Shown: one piece after another, positions 57,611 through 64,000 of the stretch
Numbering within the stretch: the stretch's first letter is position 1
How the letters are laid out: the number at the start of each line of letters is the position of its first letter
From: Microvirga pudoricolor
GTDB lineage: Bacteria > Pseudomonadota > Alphaproteobacteria > Rhizobiales > Beijerinckiaceae
DNA length: 64,000 nucleotides
Assembly: GCF_016892705.1 (NCBI RefSeq)
Contig: NZ_JAFEMB010000002.1
Location: 496,001 to 560,000 of the forward strand
Direction of reading: 5' to 3'
Program-made: the position numbers and the translations under genes
Notes under the pieces: model-generated
The model's database searches: none
What the model was told of the DNA's origin: nothing
Seen by the model: only the letters and a program-made list of their open reading frames with translations

Positions 57611-58396
57611 ATGCCAAAGACCGGTCGAGTCCTCGGAGTCATTCTGGCCCTTTTCCTTTGGGTCAATCCATTCGTCTTCGCCCATGCGGAGGAGAGCCCC
57701 GCTATACGCGTCGCGGTTGAAGGAGCCTATCCGCCTTTCAACTATATCGATCAGAACAACGAGCTTCAGGGCTTCGAGGTCGACTTGGCCAAGGCCCTGT
57801 GCGAGGCGATGCGGTCCCGGTGCACCTTCGTGACGCATGGATGGGACGGCATCATCCGCGCGCTCCTCGCCAACGAGTACGACGCCATCATGTCGTCCCT
57901 GGAGATCCTGGAGCGGCGGCAGAAGCGCATCGCTTTCTCGGAGCCCTATTATCGCGTGCCCGTGGCCTTCATCGGCAGAAAGGACGCGACCATCCAGGCC
58001 GTGACGCCCAAGGCCCTGGCGGGCCTGAGGATCGGCACGAACGATCATGACGAGCAGTTCGACTATCTGCAGGCCAACTACAAGGACTCGGAGATCAAGC
58101 GCTATTCGAAGCTGGAAGAGGCCAACCTCGATCTGCTCACCGACCGCCTCGACCTCGTGCTCGGCGACCGGTTCGGGCTCGCGAAGTTCCTCGAGTCCCG
58201 GGAGGGCGCCGCCTGCTGCCGCATCGTGGGAGACGTGCCCGCCCGCCCGGCCTTCCGGTACCAGACCTACGGGATCGGAGTCCGCAAGGAGGATACGGCG
58301 CTCCTCGACAGCTTCAACGCGGCTTTGCGCCAGGTTATCGCGGACGGCACCTACGACCGCGTTCGCGCCAAGTACTTTCCGTTCGACATCAAGTAG
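57611..58396 (+). CDS. Transporter substrate-binding protein (amino-acid ABC family 3)
   Basis: Periplasmic solute-binding protein, 261 residues, with a signal peptide (about residues 1-28, LGVILALFLWVNPFVFAHAEE). The family features are VAVEGAYPPFNYIDQNNELQGFEVDLAKAL, WDGIIRALLANEYDAIMSSLEIL, and a hinge with GLRIGTNDHDEQFDYLQA. No permease or ATPase gene is adjacent, so it is an orphan component or serves a distant transporter. The ligand is likely a polar amino acid. Confidence 0.88.
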   Translation: MPKTGRVLGVILALFLWVNPFVFAHAEESPAIRVAVEGAYPPFNYIDQNNELQGFEVDLAKALCEAMRSRCTFVTHGWDGIIRALLANEYDAIMSSLEILERRQKRIAFSEPYYRVPVAFIGRKDATIQAVTPKALAGLRIGTNDHDEQFDYLQANYKDSEIKRYSKLEEANLDLLTDRLDLVLGDRFGLAKFLESREGAACCRIVGDVPARPAFRYQTYGIGVRKEDTALLDSFNAALRQVIADGTYDRVRAKYFPFDIK

Positions 58397-58550
58397 CGGC
58401 GTTCGACCCGCCTGCCGCCGGGACGAGAGCTGGTTCCGGCGCCTTGGAATCCGCTCTTATTGTGACCGTGCCCCATTTTTGGGGATGAACCGGATCCCCT
58501 TCGCCGAAAAATGCTCTAAAACCGGTGCCGTCGTTTGACGGAGTCGAAGC

Positions 58551-59417
58551 ATGGCCAAGGTTGCATTTCTGGGGTTGGGCGTGATGGGTTACCCGATGGC
58601 GCGGCATCTGCGCGAGAAGGGTCATGACGTCACCGTCTACAACCGCACCTTCGCCAAGGCCGAGAAGTGGGTGTCGGAGAACGGCGGCCGGGCCGCCAAG
58701 ACGCCCCGCGAAGCGGCCGAGGGCCAGGAATTCGTGTTCGCCTGCGTGGGCAACGACGACGACCTGCGCCAGGTGATGGCGGGCGAGGACGGCGCGTTCC
58801 ATGGGCTGGAATCCGGCGCCGTCGTGGTCGACAACACAACGGCCTCGGCCGAGGTGGCGCGCGAGCTGCACGAGGCCGCGAAGGCCAAGGGCGCAGGCTT
58901 CATCGACGCGCCCGTCTCCGGCGGCCAGGCGGGCGCCGAGAACGGCGTGCTCACCGTTATGTGCGGGGGCGATGCCGACGCCTACGCCAAGGCCGAACCC
59001 GTGATCGCGAGCTTTGCCCGCGCGTGCCGCCTCATGGGCGGACCCGGCTCGGGCCAGCTCACCAAGATGATCAACCAGATCTGCATCGCGGGGGTCGTGC
59101 AGGGCCTGGCCGAGGGCATTCATTTCGGCAAGCGCGCGGGCCTCGACATCGAGGCGGTGCTCGACGTGATATCCAAGGGAGCGGCGGGCTCCTGGCAGAT
59201 GGAGAACCGCGGCAAGACCATGAACCAGAACAAGTTCGATTTCGGCTTCGCGGTGGACTGGATGCGCAAGGACCTGTCCATCGTGCTCGCCGAGGCGCGC
59301 AAGAACGGGGCCGTGCTGCCCGTCACCGCCCTGGTCGACCAGTTCTATGCCGACGTGCAGCGCAACGGCGGCGCCCGCTGGGATACGTCGAGCTTGATCT
59401 CGCGCCTGGAGAAGTGA
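58551..59417 (+). CDS. NAD(P)-dependent oxidoreductase, 3-hydroxyisobutyrate-dehydrogenase family
   Basis: Beta-hydroxyacid dehydrogenase of 288 residues. The cofactor loop is FLGLGVMGYPMARHL, the substrate loop DAPVSGGQAGAENG, and the catalytic lysine is in GQLTKMINQICIAG. This family includes 3-hydroxyisobutyrate, tartronate semialdehyde and glyoxylate/succinic semialdehyde reductases, and the exact substrate is not decidable. It is transcribed alone, convergent with the small membrane protein gene. Confidence 0.93.
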   Translation: MAKVAFLGLGVMGYPMARHLREKGHDVTVYNRTFAKAEKWVSENGGRAAKTPREAAEGQEFVFACVGNDDDLRQVMAGEDGAFHGLESGAVVVDNTTASAEVARELHEAAKAKGAGFIDAPVSGGQAGAENGVLTVMCGGDADAYAKAEPVIASFARACRLMGGPGSGQLTKMINQICIAGVVQGLAEGIHFGKRAGLDIEAVLDVISKGAAGSWQMENRGKTMNQNKFDFGFAVDWMRKDLSIVLAEARKNGAVLPVTALVDQFYADVQRNGGARWDTSSLISRLEK

Positions 59418-59451
59418 CGGCGGGTCTGGCCGCCGAGGGGACGGGGCGCGC

Positions 59452-59658
59452 CTAGCGGCGCGTCATCGTCAGGTAGAGGATGAAGCCGCCGATCCCCACC
59501 GCCAGCGCGAACAGGACATACTCGCGGGCTTCGCCCTGAAAGGCCGCGTCGCGATACATCTGCGACAGGCGTTCGCTCTGGCCCGGATCGGACGACATGT
59601 AGATGCCCACGACGGCGATGAGGACGAGTAGTCCGATGATGAGAAAATTCGGGCGCAT
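59452..59658 (-). CDS. Small two-helix membrane protein
   Basis: A 68-residue protein with hydrophobic segments at about residues 5-22 and 46-65 joined by a polar loop (SDPGQSERLSQMYRDAAFQG). The ATG lies two bases after the stop of the enoyl-CoA hydratase gene, making it the last gene of that minus-strand run. The family is not recognised. Confidence 0.75.
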   Translation of the reverse strand: MRPNFLIIGLLVLIAVVGIYMSSDPGQSERLSQMYRDAAFQGEAREYVLFALAVGIGGFILYLTMTRR

Positions 59659-59660
59659 TC

Positions 59661-60452
59661 CTACCGTCCCTCGAACCGGGGCGCGCGTTTCTCACGGAAG
59701 GCCCGAACGCCTTCCGCGAAATCGTCGCTGAAACCTGCTTGTGCCTGAAGGCGGGCCTCGACGGCAAGCTGCTCCTCCAGGGTGTTGGACAGGCTCTCGC
59801 GCACGGCCTCCTTGATGAGCCGGTAAGCCAGGGCCGGCCCTTGCGCGAGCTGGGCCGCATGGGCGGCGACGTCGGTCTTGAACGTCGCGTCCTCGAACAC
59901 CTTCGACACCAGCCCCATCCGCAGGGCCTCCTCGGCCGGAACGGGCTCGGCCGTCAGCATGAGGGCGAGCGCCCGCTTCGGGCCCACGAGACGCGGCAGG
60001 ATCCAGGTGCCGCCCGCGTCCGGGATCAGGGCGATCTTGGCGAAGGCTTCCTGGAGGTAAGCGGAGCGGGCCGCCACCACGATGTCGCAGGCGAGCGCGA
60101 TGTTCATGGACGCGCCGACGGCCGGCCCGTTAAGGGCCGCGATCGTGATTTTCGGGTAATCGGCCAGGGTCGTCACGAGAGGGTTGTAGTCACGGGCCAG
60201 CGGCGGCCCGAGGTCGATGCGGCCCCCGTCGTCGCGCGGCAGGTCCTCGGTCAGGTCCTGGCCCGACGAGAACGCCCGCCCGGCGCCCGTCAGCACCACC
60301 ACTTTCACGGCATCGTCGCCTGCCAGGCGGCCCAGGACCTCCCGCAGTTCCGCGTGCATAACGGCCGTGAGCGCATTCAGCTTGTCGGGCCGGGACAGGG
60401 TGACGGTCGCGACCGAATTGGCCATGGCGAGATGCAGGGTCGTCAGGTTCAT
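59661..60452 (-). CDS. Enoyl-CoA hydratase/isomerase family protein (PaaG-like)
   Basis: Crotonase-fold enzyme of 263 residues. The oxyanion-hole segments are GRAFSSGQDLTEDLP and ALNGPAVGASMNIALACDIV; D in the second position of the catalytic pair (FAKIALIPDAGGTWILPRLVG) rather than the hydratase glutamate resembles PaaG-type isomerases of phenylacetate degradation. The substrate is not established. It lies between the uracil-DNA glycosylase-like gene and a small membrane protein gene. Confidence 0.9.
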   Translation of the reverse strand: MNLTTLHLAMANSVATVTLSRPDKLNALTAVMHAELREVLGRLAGDDAVKVVVLTGAGRAFSSGQDLTEDLPRDDGGRIDLGPPLARDYNPLVTTLADYPKITIAALNGPAVGASMNIALACDIVVAARSAYLQEAFAKIALIPDAGGTWILPRLVGPKRALALMLTAEPVPAEEALRMGLVSKVFEDATFKTDVAAHAAQLAQGPALAYRLIKEAVRESLSNTLEEQLAVEARLQAQAGFSDDFAEGVRAFREKRAPRFEGR

Positions 60453-60473
60453 GGGGCCGGGGCTCCTCCGTTG

Positions 60474-61100
60474 TCACGACAGCATAGAGCGAACTTCGGC
60501 CTGGAGCACCGGCAAAAGCTCCGCTTCGAACCAAGGGTTCTTCTTGAGCCAGCCGTTGTTGCGCCAGGATGGGTGGGGCAGCGGCAGGATGCGGGGACGG
60601 GCGGGACCGTCGAGGATCTCGCGCCAGCGCCGCACGGTGCCGGTCAGGCCGTCCCGGAAATCGTCGCCCATGTGCCAAGCCTGCGCGTATTGGCCGATGA
60701 GAAGCAGGAGTTCCAGGTTCGGCAGAGCTTCAAACAATGGCTCGCGCCAGGCTGGAGCGCATTCGCGGCGGGGCGGCAGGTCTCCGCCCTTGGCATCGAG
60801 GCCGGGAAAGCACGAGCCCATGGGCACGATGGCGACGCGGGCCGCGTCGTAGAAGGCCGCCTCGTCCAAGCCGAGCCAGCGCCGCAGGCGCACGCCGGAC
60901 GGGTCCATGAAGGGGGTGCCGCTGGCATGGGCGCGGGTGCCGGGGGCCTGGCTCGCGATGCACAGGCGAGCCGTGGCGCTGCCCTGGACGATAGGGCGCG
61001 GCTCGTGCGGCAGAGGGGCTCCGAAACGAGGAGCGTCCCGGCAGATGCGGCAGGCTTTCAGCTCGGCTGCGAGAGTTTCGAAAGGGGGTGGGGAATCCAT
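60474..61100 (-). CDS. Uracil-DNA glycosylase family protein
   Basis: A 208-residue member of the UDG superfamily. Visible motifs are the first loop SQAPGTRAHASGTPF, PMGSCFPG in the middle and the C-terminal loop LPHPSWRNNGW, where the usual glycosylase motif H-P-S is present. Only an N-terminal C-x2-C pair (CRICRD) remains of the four cluster cysteines seen in family 4 enzymes. The substrate may be other than uracil. It is 57 bp downstream of the nuclease gene. Confidence 0.85.
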   Translation of the reverse strand: MDSPPPFETLAAELKACRICRDAPRFGAPLPHEPRPIVQGSATARLCIASQAPGTRAHASGTPFMDPSGVRLRRWLGLDEAAFYDAARVAIVPMGSCFPGLDAKGGDLPPRRECAPAWREPLFEALPNLELLLLIGQYAQAWHMGDDFRDGLTGTVRRWREILDGPARPRILPLPHPSWRNNGWLKKNPWFEAELLPVLQAEVRSMLS

Positions 61101-61156
61101 TCCCTGGAGATGGGAATGAATGGGTTGCGCCCCAACCGGACACGTGGTCGCGCGGA

Positions 61157-61666
61157 TCAGCGGGTGTGCTCTCTTCGCCAGTCCTGGGGGCGCTGGAACG
61201 TGCCCGCCCAGAGCCCCGCCCCACGCAGGCGCGCGCCGGTCTCCTCGAGGCGGTACTCACCCCCATAGGAGACGGCCCAGCCCTCGCTCACCAGCCAGGC
61301 ATTGATGTTCCGGCCGCCGACGAAGCAGGTTCCGAGGCCCCGCCCGTAGCGATCGCGCCCCGTCACGCGGCATTCCACGGATCGGTTCGCGATGAGGCCG
61401 ACCAGAGCCGTGCGGGCGGTCTCGCCGCAGCGGTAGGGCCGGTTGTCCAGGGTGCAACTCTGCTTGAGCTCCGGCGTATCGATGCCTTTCAGGCGGATCG
61501 CCCGGCCGGAAAGACGGATTGTGTCGCCGTCCACAATGGCGGCCTGGCCGGACGCCGCCCGCTCGTTGGGCTTGAGCCAATAGGCCGACCCGACCGCGAG
61601 AACGAGCGCGAGAATGAGGGACCAGAGTCCCCCGCCGCGCCGCCGGGTCTTGGGAAACCGCGTCAC
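61157..61666 (-). CDS. Thermonuclease (SNase) family protein
   Basis: A 169-residue nuclease with an N-terminal membrane anchor (about residues 13-30) and a staphylococcal nuclease domain. The core has VDGDTIRLSGRAIRLKGIDTPE with the calcium-binding aspartates, RCGETARTALVGLI and the arginine of VTGRDRYGRGLGTC. A GTG start at 61666 lies three bases after the cobT stop, so it is co-transcribed with cobT. It is probably a periplasmic or surface nuclease. Confidence 0.9.
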   Translation of the reverse strand: MTRFPKTRRRGGGLWSLILALVLAVGSAYWLKPNERAASGQAAIVDGDTIRLSGRAIRLKGIDTPELKQSCTLDNRPYRCGETARTALVGLIANRSVECRVTGRDRYGRGLGTCFVGGRNINAWLVSEGWAVSYGGEYRLEETGARLRGAGLWAGTFQRPQDWRREHTR

Positions 61667-61669
61667 GGG

Positions 61670-62695
61670 CTAGCGCAGCCGCTCCGACACGCCCGCCTGG
61701 TCGAAGGTCGCCATGTCCCGGTGGACCGCTGCCGCCGCTTTCACCAAGCCCGCCGCCAGGGCGGCGCCGCTGCCCTCGCCGAGGCGCATGCCGAGCGCCA
61801 GGAGCGGGATCTTGCCGATGCGGGAGAGCACGTCCTGGTGCGCGCCCTCGGCGCTGAGATGGCCGGCGATGCAGTGGTCGAGGGTCGCGGGGTGAACCGC
61901 GTGCAGGATCGCGGCGGCGGCCGTGGCCACGTAGCCGTCGAGGATGACGGGGATGCGCTGCAGCCGCGCGGCCAGGATCGCGCCCGCCATGGCGGCGATC
62001 TCCCGCCCGCCCAGGCGGCGCAGAACCTCCAGCGGGTCCTTTAGGGCGGCGCCGTGCCGGGCGATGGCGGCGTCCACGGCCACGATCTTGCGGCGCAGGC
62101 CCTCGTCGTCCACCCCCGTGCCCCGCCCGACCCAGTGCTCCGCCGAACCGCCGTACAGCGCCGTGTAGATCGCCGCCGCCACGGTGGTGTTGCCGATGCC
62201 CATCTCGCCGATGGCGAGGAGGTCCGTGCCGCCCGCGATGGCCTCCATGCCGAACGCCATGGTGGCCACGCAGGCCTTTTCGTCCATGGCGTCGGTCTCG
62301 GTGATGTCGCCGGTGGGCATGTCGATGGCCAGGTCGAAGACCTTGAAGCCGAGCCCGTAGGCGGCGCAGATCTGGTTGATGGCCGCTCCGCCCGCCGCGA
62401 AGTTCTCCAGCATCTGCCGGTTGACCGAATCCGGGAAGGCCGACACGCCCTTGGCCGTGACTCCGTGGCTGCCCGCGAAGACGCAGACCAGGGGCCGGTC
62501 GACGGAGGGTGTGGGCTTGGCCTGCCAGGCCGCCAGCCACTCGGCCACCCATTCGAGCCGCCCGAGACTGCCGGCGGGTTTGGTGAGGCGCGCGTCGCGG
62601 GCCCGCACCGCCGCGATGGCGGCTTCGTCGGGGCCCGGCATCGTGGTGACGAGGCGGCGGATGTCGTCGAACGGTGAGGTGCTGGCGTCGGCCAT
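61670..62695 (-). CDS. cobT: Nicotinate-nucleotide--dimethylbenzimidazole phosphoribosyltransferase
   Basis: Activates dimethylbenzimidazole as alpha-ribazole 5'-phosphate for the lower ligand of cobalamin. The 341-residue protein has the family order KPAGSLGRLEWVAEWLAAWQ, FAGSHGVTAKGVSAFPDSV, EMGIGNTTVAAAIYTAL and the catalytic glutamate region in LGMRLGEGSGAALA. The ATG at 62695 is divergent from cobS, the next enzyme of the same pathway branch. Confidence 0.96.
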   Translation of the reverse strand: MADASTSPFDDIRRLVTTMPGPDEAAIAAVRARDARLTKPAGSLGRLEWVAEWLAAWQAKPTPSVDRPLVCVFAGSHGVTAKGVSAFPDSVNRQMLENFAAGGAAINQICAAYGLGFKVFDLAIDMPTGDITETDAMDEKACVATMAFGMEAIAGGTDLLAIGEMGIGNTTVAAAIYTALYGGSAEHWVGRGTGVDDEGLRRKIVAVDAAIARHGAALKDPLEVLRRLGGREIAAMAGAILAARLQRIPVILDGYVATAAAAILHAVHPATLDHCIAGHLSAEGAHQDVLSRIGKIPLLALGMRLGEGSGAALAAGLVKAAAAVHRDMATFDQAGVSERLR

Positions 62696-62766
62696 GGATG
62701 ACAAAGGTCCCGTCGGGCGAATAGAAGAGGCGCGACCTATAACGGCGGTTGGGCGCGGGGTGAAGT

Positions 62767-63603
62767 ATGCTGGACGGAACGGGGCCCGAGAATAAGGCTG
62801 CTCCCAGCGCATGGCAGGCGGGCCTGATCGGCCTTGCCCGCTGCGTCCGGTTCTTCTCGCGCCTACCGGTTCCGGGCCTCCCCTTCGAGGCCGATCCCCA
62901 TGCGGCGCCGGATCTCAGCGGCATGGTCCGGGCCCTGCCCTTCGCGGGCCTCGTGATCGGGCTCCCGGCATCCCTGGTGCTGGCGGCATCCCTGGCGCTG
63001 GGTCTCGACTCCTGGCTCTGCGCGACGCTTTCCATCGCGGCCCTCGCGGTCTCGACGGGGGCCATGCACGAGGATGGGCTCGCCGACCTCGCCGACAGCT
63101 TCGGCGGCGCGACCCGGGAGCGCAAGCTCGCCATCATGAAGGACAGCCTCGTGGGCTCCTACGGGGTCTGCGCCCTGATCCTGGCCTTCCTGCTGCGGAT
63201 CGGAGCCCTCGCGGCCCTGGCCGACCGCCTCGACGCCCTGCCCGTCTGCCTGGGCTTCCTGGCGGCCTGCTCCCTGTCGCGCCTCGCGGGCGTCGCCCCC
63301 CTCGCCTTCCTGCCCCCAGCCCGGTCGGACGGGCTCTCGCGGGGCGTGGGCCAGCCCAGCCGCGATTCGTTCTGGATCGGCGCCATCCTGGCCACCTGCG
63401 TGACCATTCTGCTCGGGTTTTTCGGCGGCCTGCCGAAGGCCGGGATCGGCCTGATGCTGATCGCGGCGGCCTTGGCCGGATGGCTCGTGACCCGGCTCTC
63501 ACGTCGCCTCTTCGGCGGGCAGACGGGCGACGTGGCGGGGGCCGGCCAGCAGGCCGCCGAGATCGCGGTCTGGCTCGCGCTCTTGATCGCGGTCACGCCG
63601 TGA
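62767..63603 (+). CDS. cobS: Adenosylcobinamide-GDP ribazoletransferase
   Basis: Membrane enzyme that joins adenosylcobinamide-GDP with alpha-ribazole to give adenosylcobalamin (phosphate). The 278-residue sequence has RFFSRLPVPGLPFEADPH near the start and GAMHEDGLADLADSFGGATRERKLAIMKDS with the metal-binding acidic residues, then about six hydrophobic helices. It is divergent from cobT. A DUF1289 gene follows 16 bp downstream, a common alphaproteobacterial order. Confidence 0.96.
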   Translation: MLDGTGPENKAAPSAWQAGLIGLARCVRFFSRLPVPGLPFEADPHAAPDLSGMVRALPFAGLVIGLPASLVLAASLALGLDSWLCATLSIAALAVSTGAMHEDGLADLADSFGGATRERKLAIMKDSLVGSYGVCALILAFLLRIGALAALADRLDALPVCLGFLAACSLSRLAGVAPLAFLPPARSDGLSRGVGQPSRDSFWIGAILATCVTILLGFFGGLPKAGIGLMLIAAALAGWLVTRLSRRLFGGQTGDVAGAGQQAAEIAVWLALLIAVTP

Positions 63604-63619
63604 ACGACATATCCCAGCG

Positions 63620-63850
63620 ATGACCCGCGCCTCCAGCCCCTGCATCCGCGTCTGCGTGCTCGATCCCGAAACGGGGCTGTGCGAGGGGTGCGGCCGCACC
63701 CGCGAGGAGATCGGACGGTGGTACCGCCTCACCGAGGAGGAGCGGATCGCGATCATGAACGAACTGCCGGAGCGGATGCGCAAAGCCTTTTTTGGCGATG
63801 ACGGTTTGCAAGAGGACAGAGCGAACAGCGATGACGGCGCCCGGTCCTGA
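63620..63850 (+). CDS. DUF1289 domain-containing protein
   Basis: A 76-residue protein with the DUF1289 zinc-like cysteine pattern: CIRVCVLDPETGLCEGCGRT (C-x3-C-x8-C-x2-C) followed by EEIGRWYRLTEEERIAIMNEL. Function is unknown. It follows cobS and overlaps the start of the next gene by 20 bp. Confidence 0.9.
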   Translation: MTRASSPCIRVCVLDPETGLCEGCGRTREEIGRWYRLTEEERIAIMNELPERMRKAFFGDDGLQEDRANSDDGARS

Positions 63851-64000
63851 CGCTCCCGGCTTTCGCGGCCCCGCCCTCCTGATCCTGGCGGGCGCGGGCC
63901 TGCTGCTCCTGTTCGATCAGCCGCTCTTCGGCCTGCCACCGGACGAAGCCGCCGTGCTGCTCGGCATCGGGGCCGTGACCCTGTTCATGGCCGGGCGCGT
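63831..64000 (+). CDS. Membrane protein, N-terminal part (probable TIGR02281-type aspartic protease)
   Basis: The reading frame starts at the ATG at 63831, inside the end of the DUF1289 gene, and runs off the window. The 56 visible residues contain two hydrophobic segments (ALLILAGAGLLLLF and AAVLLGIGAVTLFMAG). In rhizobial genomes the gene after DUF1289 and cobS is frequently a TIGR02281-family clan AA aspartic protease with a membrane-spanning N-terminus, which this fits, but the catalytic part is not in view. Confidence 0.55.
   Translation, partial: MTAPGPDAPGFRGPALLILAGAGLLLLFDQPLFGLPPDEAAVLLGIGAVTLFMAGR

Noticed and set aside
61257-63137. 626-residue minus-strand frame spanning the cobT/cobS divergent region
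   Set aside because: It crosses the promoters of two divergent genes and consists of biased Arg/Pro/Gly sequence.

Overview
The window is GC-rich, densely coded chromosomal DNA from an alphaproteobacterium, most likely order Hyphomicrobiales (Rhizobiales) and close to Microvirga/Methylobacterium. The order-level call rests on these features: a CckA phosphorelay kinase with a CtrA-type box (TTAA-N7-TTAAC) beside it, a GTTC-N7-GTTC SOS box upstream of recA, a DksA that keeps only one zinc-finger cysteine, and the order cobT / cobS / DUF1289 / probable TIGR02281 aspartic protease. The genus is inference. No rRNA, CRISPR array, insertion sequence or prophage was seen; there is one tRNA (Val, anticodon CAC).

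Layout. 1-2744: a quorum-sensing block, with a luxI-type synthase overlapping a cytochrome P450 (cut by the window edge) and a divergent luxR-type regulator. 2.9-12 kb: housekeeping genes (tyrosine phosphatase, DUF2339 membrane protein, xseB, dxs, YbaK-like deacylase, Tat-exported superoxide dismutase, tlyA, an Fe-S RNA methyltransferase) separated by copies of a dispersed palindromic repeat. 12-20.8 kb: HMCES/YedK, CorA, an SDR and acyl-CoA dehydrogenase pair, Sua5/TsaC, WrbA with a divergent LysR regulator, and an MFS carrier. 20.9-33.7 kb: a secreted M10 metallopeptidase with RTX repeats, a LysE exporter, a SleB-type hydrolase, an MmyB-like regulator with a divergent membrane protein, alaS, a second large RTX protein, an EamA carrier with a divergent HxlR regulator, and recA. 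33.9-43.6 kb: cckA, a FliO-like gene, dksA, an MBOAT/SGNH O-acetylation pair, a 27-residue membrane peptide and class II DAHP synthase.

43.7-45.5 kb is a strikingly AT-rich insert of two co-directional genes. One is a small membrane protein. The other carries a Tlde1/DUF2778-like L,D-transpeptidase-fold domain fused to a Hint autoprocessing domain. This is the best candidate here for an undescribed system: an envelope-targeting effector with a linked membrane partner.

45.6-64 kb returns to core functions: glutathione reductase with an O-antigen ligase-like protein, a tripartite tricarboxylate transporter (tctC, terminator, tctB, tctA), a PemK-like/Phd-like toxin-antitoxin pair with an operator, DUF2059, rpiA, gph, tRNA-Val, an L,D-transpeptidase, DUF971, moaA, an orphan solute-binding protein, a 3-hydroxyisobutyrate-dehydrogenase-like enzyme, and a minus-strand run cobT-nuclease-UDG-enoyl-CoA hydratase-small membrane protein divergent from cobS-DUF1289-membrane protein.

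Where several starts were possible, the one chosen rests on the ribosome-binding site, family-typical N-terminus and overlap with neighbours. Non-ATG starts (GTG or TTG) are proposed for several genes and flagged.
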